From NCBI GenBank assembly GCA_034423115.1, contig DAOUJD010000037.1, forward strand, positions 1 to 64,000: a DNA stretch of 64,000 bases, written 5' to 3'. Positions 34,162 to 41,975 of this stretch are shown piece by piece. A model generated the notes under the pieces. The model was not told the origin of the DNA. It saw only the letters and a program-made list of their open reading frames with translations, and did no database searches. Each line of letters starts with the position of its first letter. Within the stretch, counting starts at the first letter, position 1. The DNA is from Bin87 sp034423115. Lineage in GTDB: Bacteria > Chloroflexota > Dehalococcoidia > Lucifugimonadales > UBA3495. A program made the position numbers and the translations under genes.

Positions 34162-35099
34162 GCGTTGCCATCGGCTACGTCCCCGGCGCATTCGGACAGG
34201 GAGGCGACGACCCCAACTTCCTCCGCACCCTGGTGGAGCTGGGCGACAAGTACGAATACGATTCCATCTGGCTCAGCGACCGCATCTGCAGCGACCGGTT
34301 CAGCCTCGAGCCCATGGTCGCTCTGTCCCTGGTCGCCGGCTACTCCGACCGCCTCAAGTTCGGCACCAGCGTCCTGGCATTGCCCCTGCGCAATCCGGTG
34401 GTGCTGGCCAAGCAGGTCGCCACGCTGGACTGGCTCTCCCAGGGCCGCTTCTTCCCCGCCGTCGGTCTCGGACAGGAGGACCCCGACGAATACGAGGCCT
34501 GCGGCGTCCCCAAGGCCGACCGCGCCCGCCGCACCGACGAGGCCATCACCCTCATGCGCCGCCTCTGGGAGGAGCAAGACGTGACCCACGAGGGCGAGTT
34601 CTTCACCACCCACAACGTATCCGTAACCCCGCGCACCTTCCTCAAGCCCTCGCCCCCGGTATGGATCGGCGGTCGCAGTCCCGCCGCAGCCCGTCGCGTC
34701 GGACGCGTGGGCGATGGCTGGCTGGTGTCCAGCGCCACGCCCGACGAGGTACGTTCCGGACGCGAGATAGTCTTCGAGACCGCCCAGCAGTACGACCGTG
34801 AAATCGAGGAGGACCACGTCGGCGTGCTGATCGGCTACTACATCTGCGACGACCAGAAGGCTGGCGAGGCCCATTCGGAACAGTTCGTCACTCGCCAGCG
34901 CCCAGACGCCCACTTCACCGAGTTCTCCGCCGTCGGCACCTCCGAGCAGATCGGCGACTTCATCCAGGATTACATCGACGCCGGCGGCTTCAAGTTCGTC
35001 ATCCGTCCGCTTTGCGCCGGCACCGAATCAATGGAGCAGCTGGAGCAGGCCGGCGAGGAAATCCTGCCCCGTTTCCACGGTCCCCTGGGCAGCAAGTAG
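34158..35099 (+). CDS. Luciferase-like flavin-dependent oxidoreductase (LLM class)
   Basis: A 313-aa TIM-barrel enzyme of the bacterial luciferase-like family, which uses F420 or FMN for oxidation or reduction of organic substrates. The N-terminus AIGYVPGAFGQGG and the RLKFGTSVLALPLRNP strand (about 70-85) fit. The phosphate-binding ARRVGRVGDGWLVS region (about 172-185) also fits. The substrate and cofactor choice are unknown. The ATG overlaps the stop of the HepT gene by ATGA. A related but distinct member is at 53437. Confidence 0.88.
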   Translation: MSVAIGYVPGAFGQGGDDPNFLRTLVELGDKYEYDSIWLSDRICSDRFSLEPMVALSLVAGYSDRLKFGTSVLALPLRNPVVLAKQVATLDWLSQGRFFPAVGLGQEDPDEYEACGVPKADRARRTDEAITLMRRLWEEQDVTHEGEFFTTHNVSVTPRTFLKPSPPVWIGGRSPAAARRVGRVGDGWLVSSATPDEVRSGREIVFETAQQYDREIEEDHVGVLIGYYICDDQKAGEAHSEQFVTRQRPDAHFTEFSAVGTSEQIGDFIQDYIDAGGFKFVIRPLCAGTESMEQLEQAGEEILPRFHGPLGSK

Positions 35100-35118
35100 A
35101 GAATCACCGGAGGTCTTC

Positions 35119-35739
35119 ATGACCACCTCCAAGCCCAAACTCCGCACCGGGATCCGCATGTCCCTCGAAGAATTCCTCGCCCTCGGCGAAACCGACGAGC
35201 GCATGGAACTCATCGATGGTGTCTTGTACATAATGCCCACCGCCACGACAGACCACCAGTTTATCCTCACTCAATTGCTCTGGTACTTCGTCAGCTATCT
35301 CGATAGCTTCACGGAGCCTCCGGCCCGGTTTTATCCCGATATCACCACAATCCTGTCCACAGAGCTACGCCGTGTGGTCGAGCCTGACCTGGTGGTTATT
35401 TTGGATGGTCGCGACGATATCCGCAGTGCACGCCACGTCGAAGGAGTCCCCGACATCGTCATCGAAATCCTGTCCTCCGACCGCAACCGAGACCTCGTCC
35501 ACAAGCGCCAAATCTACGCCGAAGCCGGCGTCCGCGAGTACTGGATTTTTGACCCCGTCAACGACACCGTCCTCCCGTTGGAACTGCGCGACGGCGAGTA
35601 CGCCGACCGTCCTTTGCTCACCGCCTCCGACACCCTCACCACGCCGCTTCTGCCGGGCCTGTCCATCCCCCTGGCCGACATATTCCACCATCGCCGTCGC
35701 CCGCCCCGGGAAGAACAGGCTCCGGTGAGGTCACCATGA
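35119..35739 (+). CDS. Uma2-family endonuclease-like protein, copy 1
   Basis: A 206-aa DUF820/Uma2 protein with a PD-(D/E)XK-like fold. The acidic strand is VEPDLVVILDG, then PDIVIEILSSDRNRDLV, with KRQIYAEAGVREYWIFD giving the conserved Lys and Tyr. The biochemical role of Uma2 proteins is not established. It overlaps copy 2 by four bases (ATGA). The first 14 residues and the last 90 are nearly identical to copy 2 while the middle diverges. GGAGG precedes the ATG. Confidence 0.88.
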   Translation: MTTSKPKLRTGIRMSLEEFLALGETDERMELIDGVLYIMPTATTDHQFILTQLLWYFVSYLDSFTEPPARFYPDITTILSTELRRVVEPDLVVILDGRDDIRSARHVEGVPDIVIEILSSDRNRDLVHKRQIYAEAGVREYWIFDPVNDTVLPLELRDGEYADRPLLTASDTLTTPLLPGLSIPLADIFHHRRRPPREEQAPVRSP

Positions 35740-36338
35740 CCACCTCCAAGCCCAAACTCCGTACCGGAACCCGTATGTCCGTTGATGAGTTCCTGGATCT
35801 GCCAGAGATCGACGAATACCGCTGGCTGGAACTGGACGACGGAGAACTGTACTTTATGCCAAGACCTCGCCGTGCTCATCAGTTTCTCAAAGACACGCTG
35901 ATAACCCAATTCAGGATCCTTTTCGACAGCTTGATCGAGCCACCGGCCGAGGTGTACACCGAACTGGTCATCATCATCTCCCGCGAATCGGGGCGAGTCC
36001 TGATACCCGACCTGTCTGTTTTCCTGCGGCCCCCCGGTGATGAATCGGACGTCAGCGCCGCGGGAAACATCCCGGACATCGTCATCGAAATCCTGTCCTC
36101 TGACCGCAACCGCGACCTCGTCCGTAAACGTCAACTCTATGCCGAAGCCGGTGTCCGCGAATACTGGATTTTCGATCCGGTCAACGACACCGTCCTCCCG
36201 TTGGAACTGCAAAACGGGGAATACGCCGACCGTCCCTTGCTCACTGCCGCCGACACCCTAACCACGCCGCTGTTGCCGGGACTGTCCATCCCCCTGGCCG
36301 ACCTGTTCAATCATCGCCAACGCCCACGGGATGAGTAA
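35736..36338 (+). CDS. Uma2-family endonuclease-like protein, copy 2
   Basis: A 200-aa Uma2/DUF820 protein, paralogous to the preceding gene. The N-terminal TTSKPKLRTGTRMS and the C-terminal half (PDIVIEILSSDRNRDLVRKR onward) are nearly the same as in copy 1. Residues about 20-110 are markedly different, yet keep the acidic position (LIPDLSVFL). The stop codon lies inside an 11-bp target duplication of the palindromic element at 36341, so an insertion hit the exact gene end without altering the protein. Function as in copy 1 is unknown. Confidence 0.88.
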   Translation: MTTSKPKLRTGTRMSVDEFLDLPEIDEYRWLELDDGELYFMPRPRRAHQFLKDTLITQFRILFDSLIEPPAEVYTELVIIISRESGRVLIPDLSVFLRPPGDESDVSAAGNIPDIVIEILSSDRNRDLVRKRQLYAEAGVREYWIFDPVNDTVLPLELQNGEYADRPLLTAADTLTTPLLPGLSIPLADLFNHRQRPRDE

Positions 36339-36471
36339 CAAGGCCTTTCCAAAGTTGTGCGATTGAAACCTATCCGCTCGTCCTGAGCCTGTCGAAGGAC
36401 GCGCTCGTGGTTCGACAGGCTCACCATGAGCGGGACGTGTGACGACTTTGAAAAGACCCTGGATGAGTAAC
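36329..36471. mobile_element. MITE-like palindromic element with 11-bp target duplication
   Basis: The element (36341-36460) begins AGGCCTTTCCAAAGTTG and ends, inverted, with CAAAGTC-type sequence (GACTTTGAAAAGACCCT). It holds the GTCGAAGGAC and GTTCGACAGG arms and an overall hairpin shape. It is bounded by GGATGAGTAAC at 36329-36339 and again at 36461-36471. The direct repeat is outside the element and is the signature of insertion. No transposase is encoded. Confidence 0.8.
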
Positions 36472-36561
36472 GCGCCGGGTTGCCCCAGTCACCTCGACAT
36501 ACTATTATTGCCCGGCCATCTAATCTCAATTCGTCGTCCTATTGAAAGGAGCAGCCCCGAA

Positions 36562-37533
36562 ATGAAAGCAGCCCAACTGGTCGCCCCCAAGCGCTGGGAA
36601 TTCACCGAAATTGACACTCCGTCCCCCGTTGACGGTCAAGTCCTCGTCAAGATGGAATCCGTCAGCGTATGTGGCTCCGATATCCGCCACACCTACGGCC
36701 CGGTCCTTGACGAGTCGGAGTACCCGATGGCTCCCTGCAAGGGCGCTCACGAACTCGCCGGCGTCATTGTCGATAGCAAGACCGACGAGTTCCGGGAAGG
36801 CCAGCGTGTTATCGTGATCCCTTATCCCGGCACCGGCGGCCTCTGCGACTACGTGCTTTCCGAACCCGGCCGCATGGCCCTCCTGCCCGAATACGGCGGC
36901 TTGGACGAGTGGGTGATGTGCCAGCCGCCCGGCACCGTGCTCTATTCGTGCCGCCAGATGGGTAGCCCCCTGCAGCAGAACATCCTCATCTTCGGCCAGG
37001 GCAGCATCGGTCTCAGCTTCACCATGATCCTGTCCCGCATGGGCGCCCGCAATGTCATCGTCGTCGACCCGCTGGACTACCGCCTCGAAAAGTCCAAGCA
37101 GATGGGATCCACCCACCGCATCAACCCCGATAAGCAGGACGTCCACGAAGCCGTCATGGAGATCACCAAGGGCGCCGGCCCCGACGTTTGCGTCGAAGCC
37201 GCCGGCTATCCCGACGCGCTCAACGAGTGCTTCCGACACATCCGCCAGTTCGGACAGGTAATCATCTTCGGAATCCAGAGCGACCACATGGTGCCCGTGG
37301 AGCACAACCTCTGGATGGACAAGCAGCCCCGCATCATCCCCACTACCGGCGCGCGCAGCGGCGATCCCATCAGCCAGATCCAAGACATGGTGGACCTCCG
37401 TGACCGCGGCTGGGCAGACCCCGCCGAGCTGATCACCCACCGCGTCGGCTTCTCCGACATCCAGAACGCCTACGATATGTACGAGCAGCGCGACGACAAC
37501 ATCATTAAAGTGGTCATGGACATCAACACCTAG
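36562..37533 (+). CDS. Zinc-type alcohol dehydrogenase (MDR family)
   Basis: A 323-aa medium-chain dehydrogenase. The catalytic-zinc region is VCGSDIRH (about 37-44) and GAHELAG, with the usual GHE replaced by AHE. The Rossmann motif FGQGSIGLS is at about 146. The structural-zinc Cys cluster is missing, as in sorbitol or threonine dehydrogenase-like short variants. It would oxidise a secondary alcohol or polyol with NAD(P)+. The start at 36562 follows AAAGGAG by about 12 bp. A perfect palindrome follows at 37565. Confidence 0.86.
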   Translation: MKAAQLVAPKRWEFTEIDTPSPVDGQVLVKMESVSVCGSDIRHTYGPVLDESEYPMAPCKGAHELAGVIVDSKTDEFREGQRVIVIPYPGTGGLCDYVLSEPGRMALLPEYGGLDEWVMCQPPGTVLYSCRQMGSPLQQNILIFGQGSIGLSFTMILSRMGARNVIVVDPLDYRLEKSKQMGSTHRINPDKQDVHEAVMEITKGAGPDVCVEAAGYPDALNECFRHIRQFGQVIIFGIQSDHMVPVEHNLWMDKQPRIIPTTGARSGDPISQIQDMVDLRDRGWADPAELITHRVGFSDIQNAYDMYEQRDDNIIKVVMDINT

Positions 37534-37564
37534 ACCGCTCACCCGTAGCCTTTGTCGCAACTCC

Positions 37565-37601
37565 GTAGGGGCGAACCCGCCTGAGGCGGGTTCGCCCCTA
37601 C
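37565..37601. repeat. Long GC-rich palindrome, GGGGCGAACCCGCC type
   Basis: A 17-bp arm, GTAGGGGCGAACCCGCC, a 3-base centre TGA, then the inverted arm. It is the longest perfect member of the family in the window. It lies between the alcohol dehydrogenase and the next gene and can form a strong 3' hairpin. Confidence 0.9.
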
Positions 37602-37624
37602 CTGTATGAACAGTTCAAGCAACC

Positions 37625-38677
37625 GTGTCATCGTCTCCGTCAATAACGGCTCTCACTCCAGGCGGACGGGTCCGGCTGGCCCGGGAAAATCTGTGCCTGG
37701 CGATGGCCGTCTACGCCGCGTCCCACCGGGGTTTCATCACCGCCACCCATGTCCCCGGCAACGCGGACCTCAACGCCGAGGGCGGCCAAACCTACCAGCC
37801 AAACGCACCGCTGCACGTTACCGATCACCGGTCGTTGCTGCGTACCACGAGCAACCAGATCCGCGGCGCTTTCGCTCTTCTGGCGATGCAAACGCAGCGC
37901 GAGGCCGAAACCGTCTTCGGCCCCGTCTCACACGTCCCTCCTCCCTCCGCCGACCAACCGGACGTGGATCTTTGGAATGCCCGGGCGGCCACTTACCTCA
38001 TCGCTCAGAGCGTCGCCCTGGACCTCATGGCTCCCACCTGGCGCATACCTCCGGAGTTTCGCCAATCCTACGCCATCGCTGATATGGACTTCACGTTGGA
38101 CGCCTCCAGCCTGCACGGAGAGGAAATCCGTTGGGGGCATTTTGGAAGCCTGGCGCGTTACCTGGACCTGTCCCTGTTTGTTTCATATTGTCTGGACGGC
38201 GTCGACATCTCGGTTGCATTGCAGGCGTCATCGGGCAACTACGGGTTGCTCGGGCTGCTCGCGGAGCGTTTCTCGCAGGAAGTCCCGTCCGCGAGTCCCA
38301 TCAGCGATGCCGGCGGCTACGGCAGCGGGTCCGGCCGGCTTCGTCCGACCGGATTGTTCACGGAGGACATCGAAGCCAACGCACCGGCCGGCTGGATCGC
38401 TCCGGATAGCCCGCCGGAACCACGCATCACCGTTGCGTCGCAAGCCAGCGAAATGGGCCCCATCGACGATTTCGTCGCCGACGCCTGCTCCACCGGATCG
38501 CGGGCTATGAATCTGGCCGGCGAACTCTACACGTCCTACGCCACCTGGTGCCTGGACAACGGTTACCTCGCCCACAGTCAGCGCAAGTTCGGTCTGGAAC
38601 TCCGGGCCCGGGGTTACGAACGCAAGCGTCGCGGCAAGGGCAAGCATTGGTGGATCGGAGTGGAATCCCGAGTCTGA
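37625..38677 (+). CDS. Protein with P4-primase-like C-terminal domain
   Basis: A 350-aa protein. The N-terminal two-thirds are not recognised; they include a segment WRIPPEFRQSYAIADMDFTL and a Gly/Ser-rich stretch at about 238-250. The C-terminal part (about 290-350), ATWCLDNGYLAHSQRKFGLE then RARGYERKRRGKGKHWWIGV, looks like the winged-helix tail of phage P4-type primases. No helicase or primase active-site motif is present, so it is not a primase itself. It may be a captured or cargo-type DNA-binding protein. It sits alone before the two small membrane-protein genes. Confidence 0.6.
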   Translation: MSSSPSITALTPGGRVRLARENLCLAMAVYAASHRGFITATHVPGNADLNAEGGQTYQPNAPLHVTDHRSLLRTTSNQIRGAFALLAMQTQREAETVFGPVSHVPPPSADQPDVDLWNARAATYLIAQSVALDLMAPTWRIPPEFRQSYAIADMDFTLDASSLHGEEIRWGHFGSLARYLDLSLFVSYCLDGVDISVALQASSGNYGLLGLLAERFSQEVPSASPISDAGGYGSGSGRLRPTGLFTEDIEANAPAGWIAPDSPPEPRITVASQASEMGPIDDFVADACSTGSRAMNLAGELYTSYATWCLDNGYLAHSQRKFGLELRARGYERKRRGKGKHWWIGVESRV

Positions 38678-38726
38678 CCGACACTCACCTACTGACGCCA
38701 AACCGACCGCCAACCCTTTGTGAAAA

Positions 38727-38780
38727 GTTACACAGACGTAACATTGGCGCAAAACCCGTGTAACACCCAACCGCCATACT
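38727..38780 (+). promoter_or_regulatory. GlnR-like four-box promoter of small membrane gene A
   Basis: Pentamers at exact 11-bp steps: GTTAC (38727), GTAAC (38738), GCAAA (38749), GTAAC (38760-38764). Ten bases later is CATACT (38775-38780), a candidate -10. The layout is superimposable on 39066-39119 and on the two amt promoters. Unlike the amt sites the gene served is a tiny membrane protein. Confidence 0.8.
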
Positions 38781-38833
38781 GCCTCCCATCGAAACGGGCA
38801 GAGATGCCCAAACTCACGTGGAGACAGACTGAA

Positions 38834-38983
38834 ATGCTTGCCATAGCCGCTGGTGCCGCCTTCGTTGGATTGTTCGCTCTCTGGGTAATCGTTCCCCGGT
38901 TCATCCTGCGCCGCCACAACAACGAGACCACCCCGGTCGCTATTGCCCCTCAGGAAGATTTCGCTCCGCAGGCTGCTGATTAG
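38834..38983 (+). CDS. Small single-span membrane protein A
   Basis: A 49-aa peptide: one strong hydrophobic helix (about 2-23, with AFVGLFALWVIVPRF), a positive patch (ILRRHNN), and an acidic hydrophilic tail. The start at 38834 is chosen because GGAG lies 9 bp upstream and the same arrangement (GGAGACACACTGA before ATG) occurs in paralogue B; an in-frame ATG at 38804 has a poor site. It is transcribed from a GlnR-like box promoter. I do not recognise the family. The topology suggests an N-terminal anchor with a cytoplasmic tail. A role in ammonium transport control is inference from the shared promoter design only. Confidence 0.7.
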   Translation: MLAIAAGAAFVGLFALWVIVPRFILRRHNNETTPVAIAPQEDFAPQAAD

Positions 38984-39065
38984 CCGCCTGATCTCCTCAC
39001 TAACCTTGGGCCTGGGGGATACCCTGGGTCCATTTTTGTTGCCCGTTCACGTGACGCGGCCGCCG

Positions 39066-39119
39066 GTAACGCAGGCGTTACATTGCCGCAAAACGGGCGC
39101 AACAAATTCCGGCCATACT
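39066..39119 (+). promoter_or_regulatory. GlnR-like four-box promoter of small membrane gene B
   Basis: Pentamers at exact 11-bp steps: GTAAC (39066), GTTAC (39077), GCAAA (39088), GCAAC (39099-39103). Ten bases later is CATACT (39114-39119). It repeats the order and the identical third box and -10 of gene A's promoter, although the bases between the boxes differ. Confidence 0.8.
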
Positions 39120-39165
39120 GCGCTCACTGACCAACTATCTTGATTCGAACGGAGACACACTGACC

Positions 39166-39327
39166 ATGATTCCCATCGCCGCCGCCGTCGCTTTCGTAGG
39201 ACTCTTCGCGCTCTGGGTGCTCGTGCCCCGCTTCTTCATACGCTGCAAGGAAAACGAAAACGCAGCCGCCACGCAGATGCGACACGACGACGCCACGGCC
39301 CAGTCGGCCCCGTCGCCCGCCGACTAA
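39166..39327 (+). CDS. Small single-span membrane protein B
   Basis: A 53-aa paralogue of protein A. The hydrophobic helix (about 2-22) contains AFVGLFALWVLVPRF, identical to A in 14 of 15 residues. The tail has diverged (RCKENENAATAQ and so on) and is acidic with one Cys. GGAG precedes the ATG by 11 bp. It has its own four-box promoter and is closed by a clear terminator at 39356, so it is an independent transcript. The conserved span with a varied tail suggests selection on a membrane partner. No family is known to me. Confidence 0.75.
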   Translation: MIPIAAAVAFVGLFALWVLVPRFFIRCKENENAAATQMRHDDATAQSAPSPAD

Positions 39328-39355
39328 AACCCCAACCTTCCATCTCGAAAATCAG

Positions 39356-39385
39356 CCCGGGGAGCGCGCGTTCCCCGGGTTTTTT
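39356..39385 (+). terminator. Intrinsic terminator of small membrane gene B
   Basis: CCCGGGGA (39356-39363), loop GCGCGCGT, TCCCCGGG (39372-39379), then six T residues (39380-39385). It is a textbook rho-independent terminator 28 bp after the stop codon. Confidence 0.93.
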
Positions 39386-39488
39386 GTTGTCACCGTTGGT
39401 GACACGCGACCGTAGCGCCGCAGACGTTTGTGCCCCATAATAACGTGCATATGTCATACCGCCGCCAGGCGACGAACGATGCTGCACA

Positions 39489-39962
39489 ATGAACCAGAGA
39501 AACCGATTGTATATAATGGCTTTCGCCGTCTATACCAGCGCCCTGCTGGTAACGGCGATATTCGCCTGGCTTGCGATCCAGTACAACGTGGCGTCCAGCG
39601 TCGCCCAACTTGCGATCGCACTCACTGGCAACGGGTTAGGAGGTTTTGCCTTGGTGTTGGGAATTTTGCGCGACGACCGCGTTCAAAAAGCCGAAGAGGA
39701 AACCGCGAAAGCACGACAGGAAACTGCACAGGCGAAACAGCGGGCTGACGAGTTCCAAAAGTTGTACGTGGAGTTGCAGCAGCAGGCCGAACAGGAACGC
39801 CGTCAGGCCGAACAGCAACGCCAGCGCGCCGAGCGAGCCGAGGCCGAATTGCAACGGCTCCAAGCCGAGCGCGACAACGAGGTGATAGCCCGCCTTCGCC
39901 GCCTCGAGATCGCCGCCGGCATCACACCACCCGACGCGTCCGACGACGCCACGGAGAACTGA
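39489..39962 (+). CDS. Membrane-anchored coiled-coil protein
   Basis: A 157-aa protein with two adjacent membrane helices (about 8-28 and 36-60). A long coiled coil follows (about 68-140), with heptads such as QQQAEQERRQAEQQRQRAER, then an acidic end. The cytoplasmic coil could recruit partners or oligomerise. No family is certain. It is 6 bp ahead of hyuA and may be cotranscribed, although its role in hydantoin metabolism is not established. Confidence 0.65.
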   Translation: MNQRNRLYIMAFAVYTSALLVTAIFAWLAIQYNVASSVAQLAIALTGNGLGGFALVLGILRDDRVQKAEEETAKARQETAQAKQRADEFQKLYVELQQQAEQERRQAEQQRQRAERAEAELQRLQAERDNEVIARLRRLEIAAGITPPDASDDATEN

Positions 39963-39968
39963 CCCCAC

Positions 39969-41975
39969 ATGCCACGCACCATCGTAGGTATAGATGTCGG
40001 TGGCACGTTCACCGACATCGCCATCTTGGAGGACGGACGCCTCTCCGTTCACAAGCTCCCGTCCACTCCCGCCGACCCCTCCCAGGGCATTACCCGCGGC
40101 ATCAGCGAAACCGACGTCGACATCGCCGCCACCGACTTCATCCACGGCAGCACCGTTGCCACCAACGCCCTCCTGGAGGGCAAGGGCGGTCGCACTGCGC
40201 TGGTCACCACCCTCGGCTTCGAGGACGTGCTCGAAATCGGACGCCAGAACCGGGCCGACCTCTACGACCTGTCCATGGAGCGGCCCACGCCCCTCTCTCC
40301 CTGGCAGCTCCGTTTCGGCCTCCCCGAGCGCATCGACTACACCGGCGCCATCCTCGAGGACCTGACGCACGAATCCGTCGACGCCCTGCTGTCCCTGCTC
40401 AACGAGGCTCAGGTGGACGGCATCGCCGTGTCCTTCCTCTTTTCGTTCCTCAACCCCATACACGAGGAGACCCTGGCCCAGCGTCTCGCCGAACTGCCCA
40501 ACAGCCCCTTCATCTCCATCTCCTCGAAAATCCTGCCCGAATTCCGCGAGTACGAGCGCACCAGCACCGTCGTCGTTAACAGCTACGTCGGCCCCGTCAT
40601 GGCCCGTTACCTCACCCAGCTGGAGTCCGTGCTGGGTCGCGGCCTCCGTATCATGCAGTCCTCCGGCGGCAGCATCACCGCCAGCCTCGCCGCCGAGCAG
40701 CCCGTCCGCACCATCCTCAGCGGCCCCGCCGGCGGAGTCGTGGGCGCGTTCTACACCGGCGTCCAGGCCGGCTACCCCGACATCATCACCCTGGACATGG
40801 GCGGCACGTCCACCGACGTTTCCCTCTGCCCCGGTCGCATCAAGGAGACCACCGCCGCCAACCTCGGCGGCTACCCCGTCAGCGTACCTATGATCGAGAT
40901 CCACACCGTCGGCGCCGGTGGTGGCTCCATCGCCCGCGTGGATGCCGGCGGCGCTCTCGTCGTCGGCCCTCAGTCCGCCGGCGCCGATCCCGGCCCGGCC
41001 TGCTACGGCCGCGGCGACCGCATCACCGTCACCGACGCCAACCTGACCCTGGGCCGCCTCCGACCCGACGGCTTCCTCGGCGGCCGCATGACCCTGGACC
41101 TGCAACGCTCGCAGACTCTGCTGGCCGATCTCGCCGGTGGCATCGGCGCGTCCTCCACCGACACCGCGCTGGGCATCATCCGCGTCGTCAACTCCAACAT
41201 GGAGCGCGCCATCCGCGCCATCTCCCTCGAACGTGGCTACGACCCCCGCGAGTTCACGTTGATCCCCTTCGGCGGCGCTGGCCCCATGCACGCCTGCGAA
41301 CTCGCTGCCGAGCTTGGCATCCCTCGCGTGCTGGTTCCCGGACACCCGGGCATCCTCTCCGCCCTGGGCGTCGCCATCGCCGACGTGGTCAAGGACTACT
41401 CCCGCACCGTCATGCTGCGCGGCGACGACCTCGACCAGGCCCGCCTCGACACCGAGTTTCGCGGCATGGAGCAACTCGCCCGCGCCGAACTGCTCGATGA
41501 GGCCCTGCCCGCCGACGACATGACGCCCCGCCGCTTCCTGGACGTGCGCTACGTCGGCCAGTCCTTTGAACTCACCGTGGACTGCCCGTCCCTGGACGCC
41601 CCCGGCAACCTTACCGACTACATCTCGTCAGACTTCTACGAGGCCCACCTTCAGCGCTTCGGTTACGCCGACCGAGACCTGCCCATAGAGGTGGTCAATC
41701 TACGTCTCAAGCTCGAACTCGCCGTCGAAAAGCCGACGTTGGAACCCACAGATTCCCGCGGCGCAGATTCGTCCGCCGCTGCCATCGGCACCGCCGAGGT
41801 GGTATTCGCCGGCGGCCCGGTCGAAACCACCCTCTACGACCGCGACCAACTCCAAACCGGCAACCGCATCGCCGGCCCCGCCCTGCTGCTGCAACTGGAC
41901 ACCACCATCGTCGTACCCCCCGGCTGGAGCGGCCAAATCGACCCCTACGGCAACTTGATATTGGAACCTGACTAG
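39969..41975 (+). CDS. hyuA: Hydantoinase/oxoprolinase subunit A (HyuA family)
   Basis: A 668-aa ATP-dependent hydrolase subunit (N-methylhydantoinase A / 5-oxoprolinase alpha-like). The actin-like ATPase motif GIDVGGTFTDIAI is at 5-17, and a second nucleotide site LDMGGTSTDVSL is at about 276-287. The N-terminal, middle and C-terminal hydantoinase-A domains are all present, so it is full length. It would cleave the lactam ring of hydantoins or oxoproline together with a B subunit. Its expected partner hyuB lies 3.8 kb downstream, after accessory genes, which is unusual. Its stop overlaps the convergent PaREP1-like gene. Confidence 0.92.
   Translation: MPRTIVGIDVGGTFTDIAILEDGRLSVHKLPSTPADPSQGITRGISETDVDIAATDFIHGSTVATNALLEGKGGRTALVTTLGFEDVLEIGRQNRADLYDLSMERPTPLSPWQLRFGLPERIDYTGAILEDLTHESVDALLSLLNEAQVDGIAVSFLFSFLNPIHEETLAQRLAELPNSPFISISSKILPEFREYERTSTVVVNSYVGPVMARYLTQLESVLGRGLRIMQSSGGSITASLAAEQPVRTILSGPAGGVVGAFYTGVQAGYPDIITLDMGGTSTDVSLCPGRIKETTAANLGGYPVSVPMIEIHTVGAGGGSIARVDAGGALVVGPQSAGADPGPACYGRGDRITVTDANLTLGRLRPDGFLGGRMTLDLQRSQTLLADLAGGIGASSTDTALGIIRVVNSNMERAIRAISLERGYDPREFTLIPFGGAGPMHACELAAELGIPRVLVPGHPGILSALGVAIADVVKDYSRTVMLRGDDLDQARLDTEFRGMEQLARAELLDEALPADDMTPRRFLDVRYVGQSFELTVDCPSLDAPGNLTDYISSDFYEAHLQRFGYADRDLPIEVVNLRLKLELAVEKPTLEPTDSRGADSSAAAIGTAEVVFAGGPVETTLYDRDQLQTGNRIAGPALLLQLDTTIVVPPGWSGQIDPYGNLILEPD

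Noticed and set aside
39636..41474. 612-codon minus-strand frame across hyuA
   Set aside because: Antisense shadow of a full-length HyuA gene, with no motif of its own.
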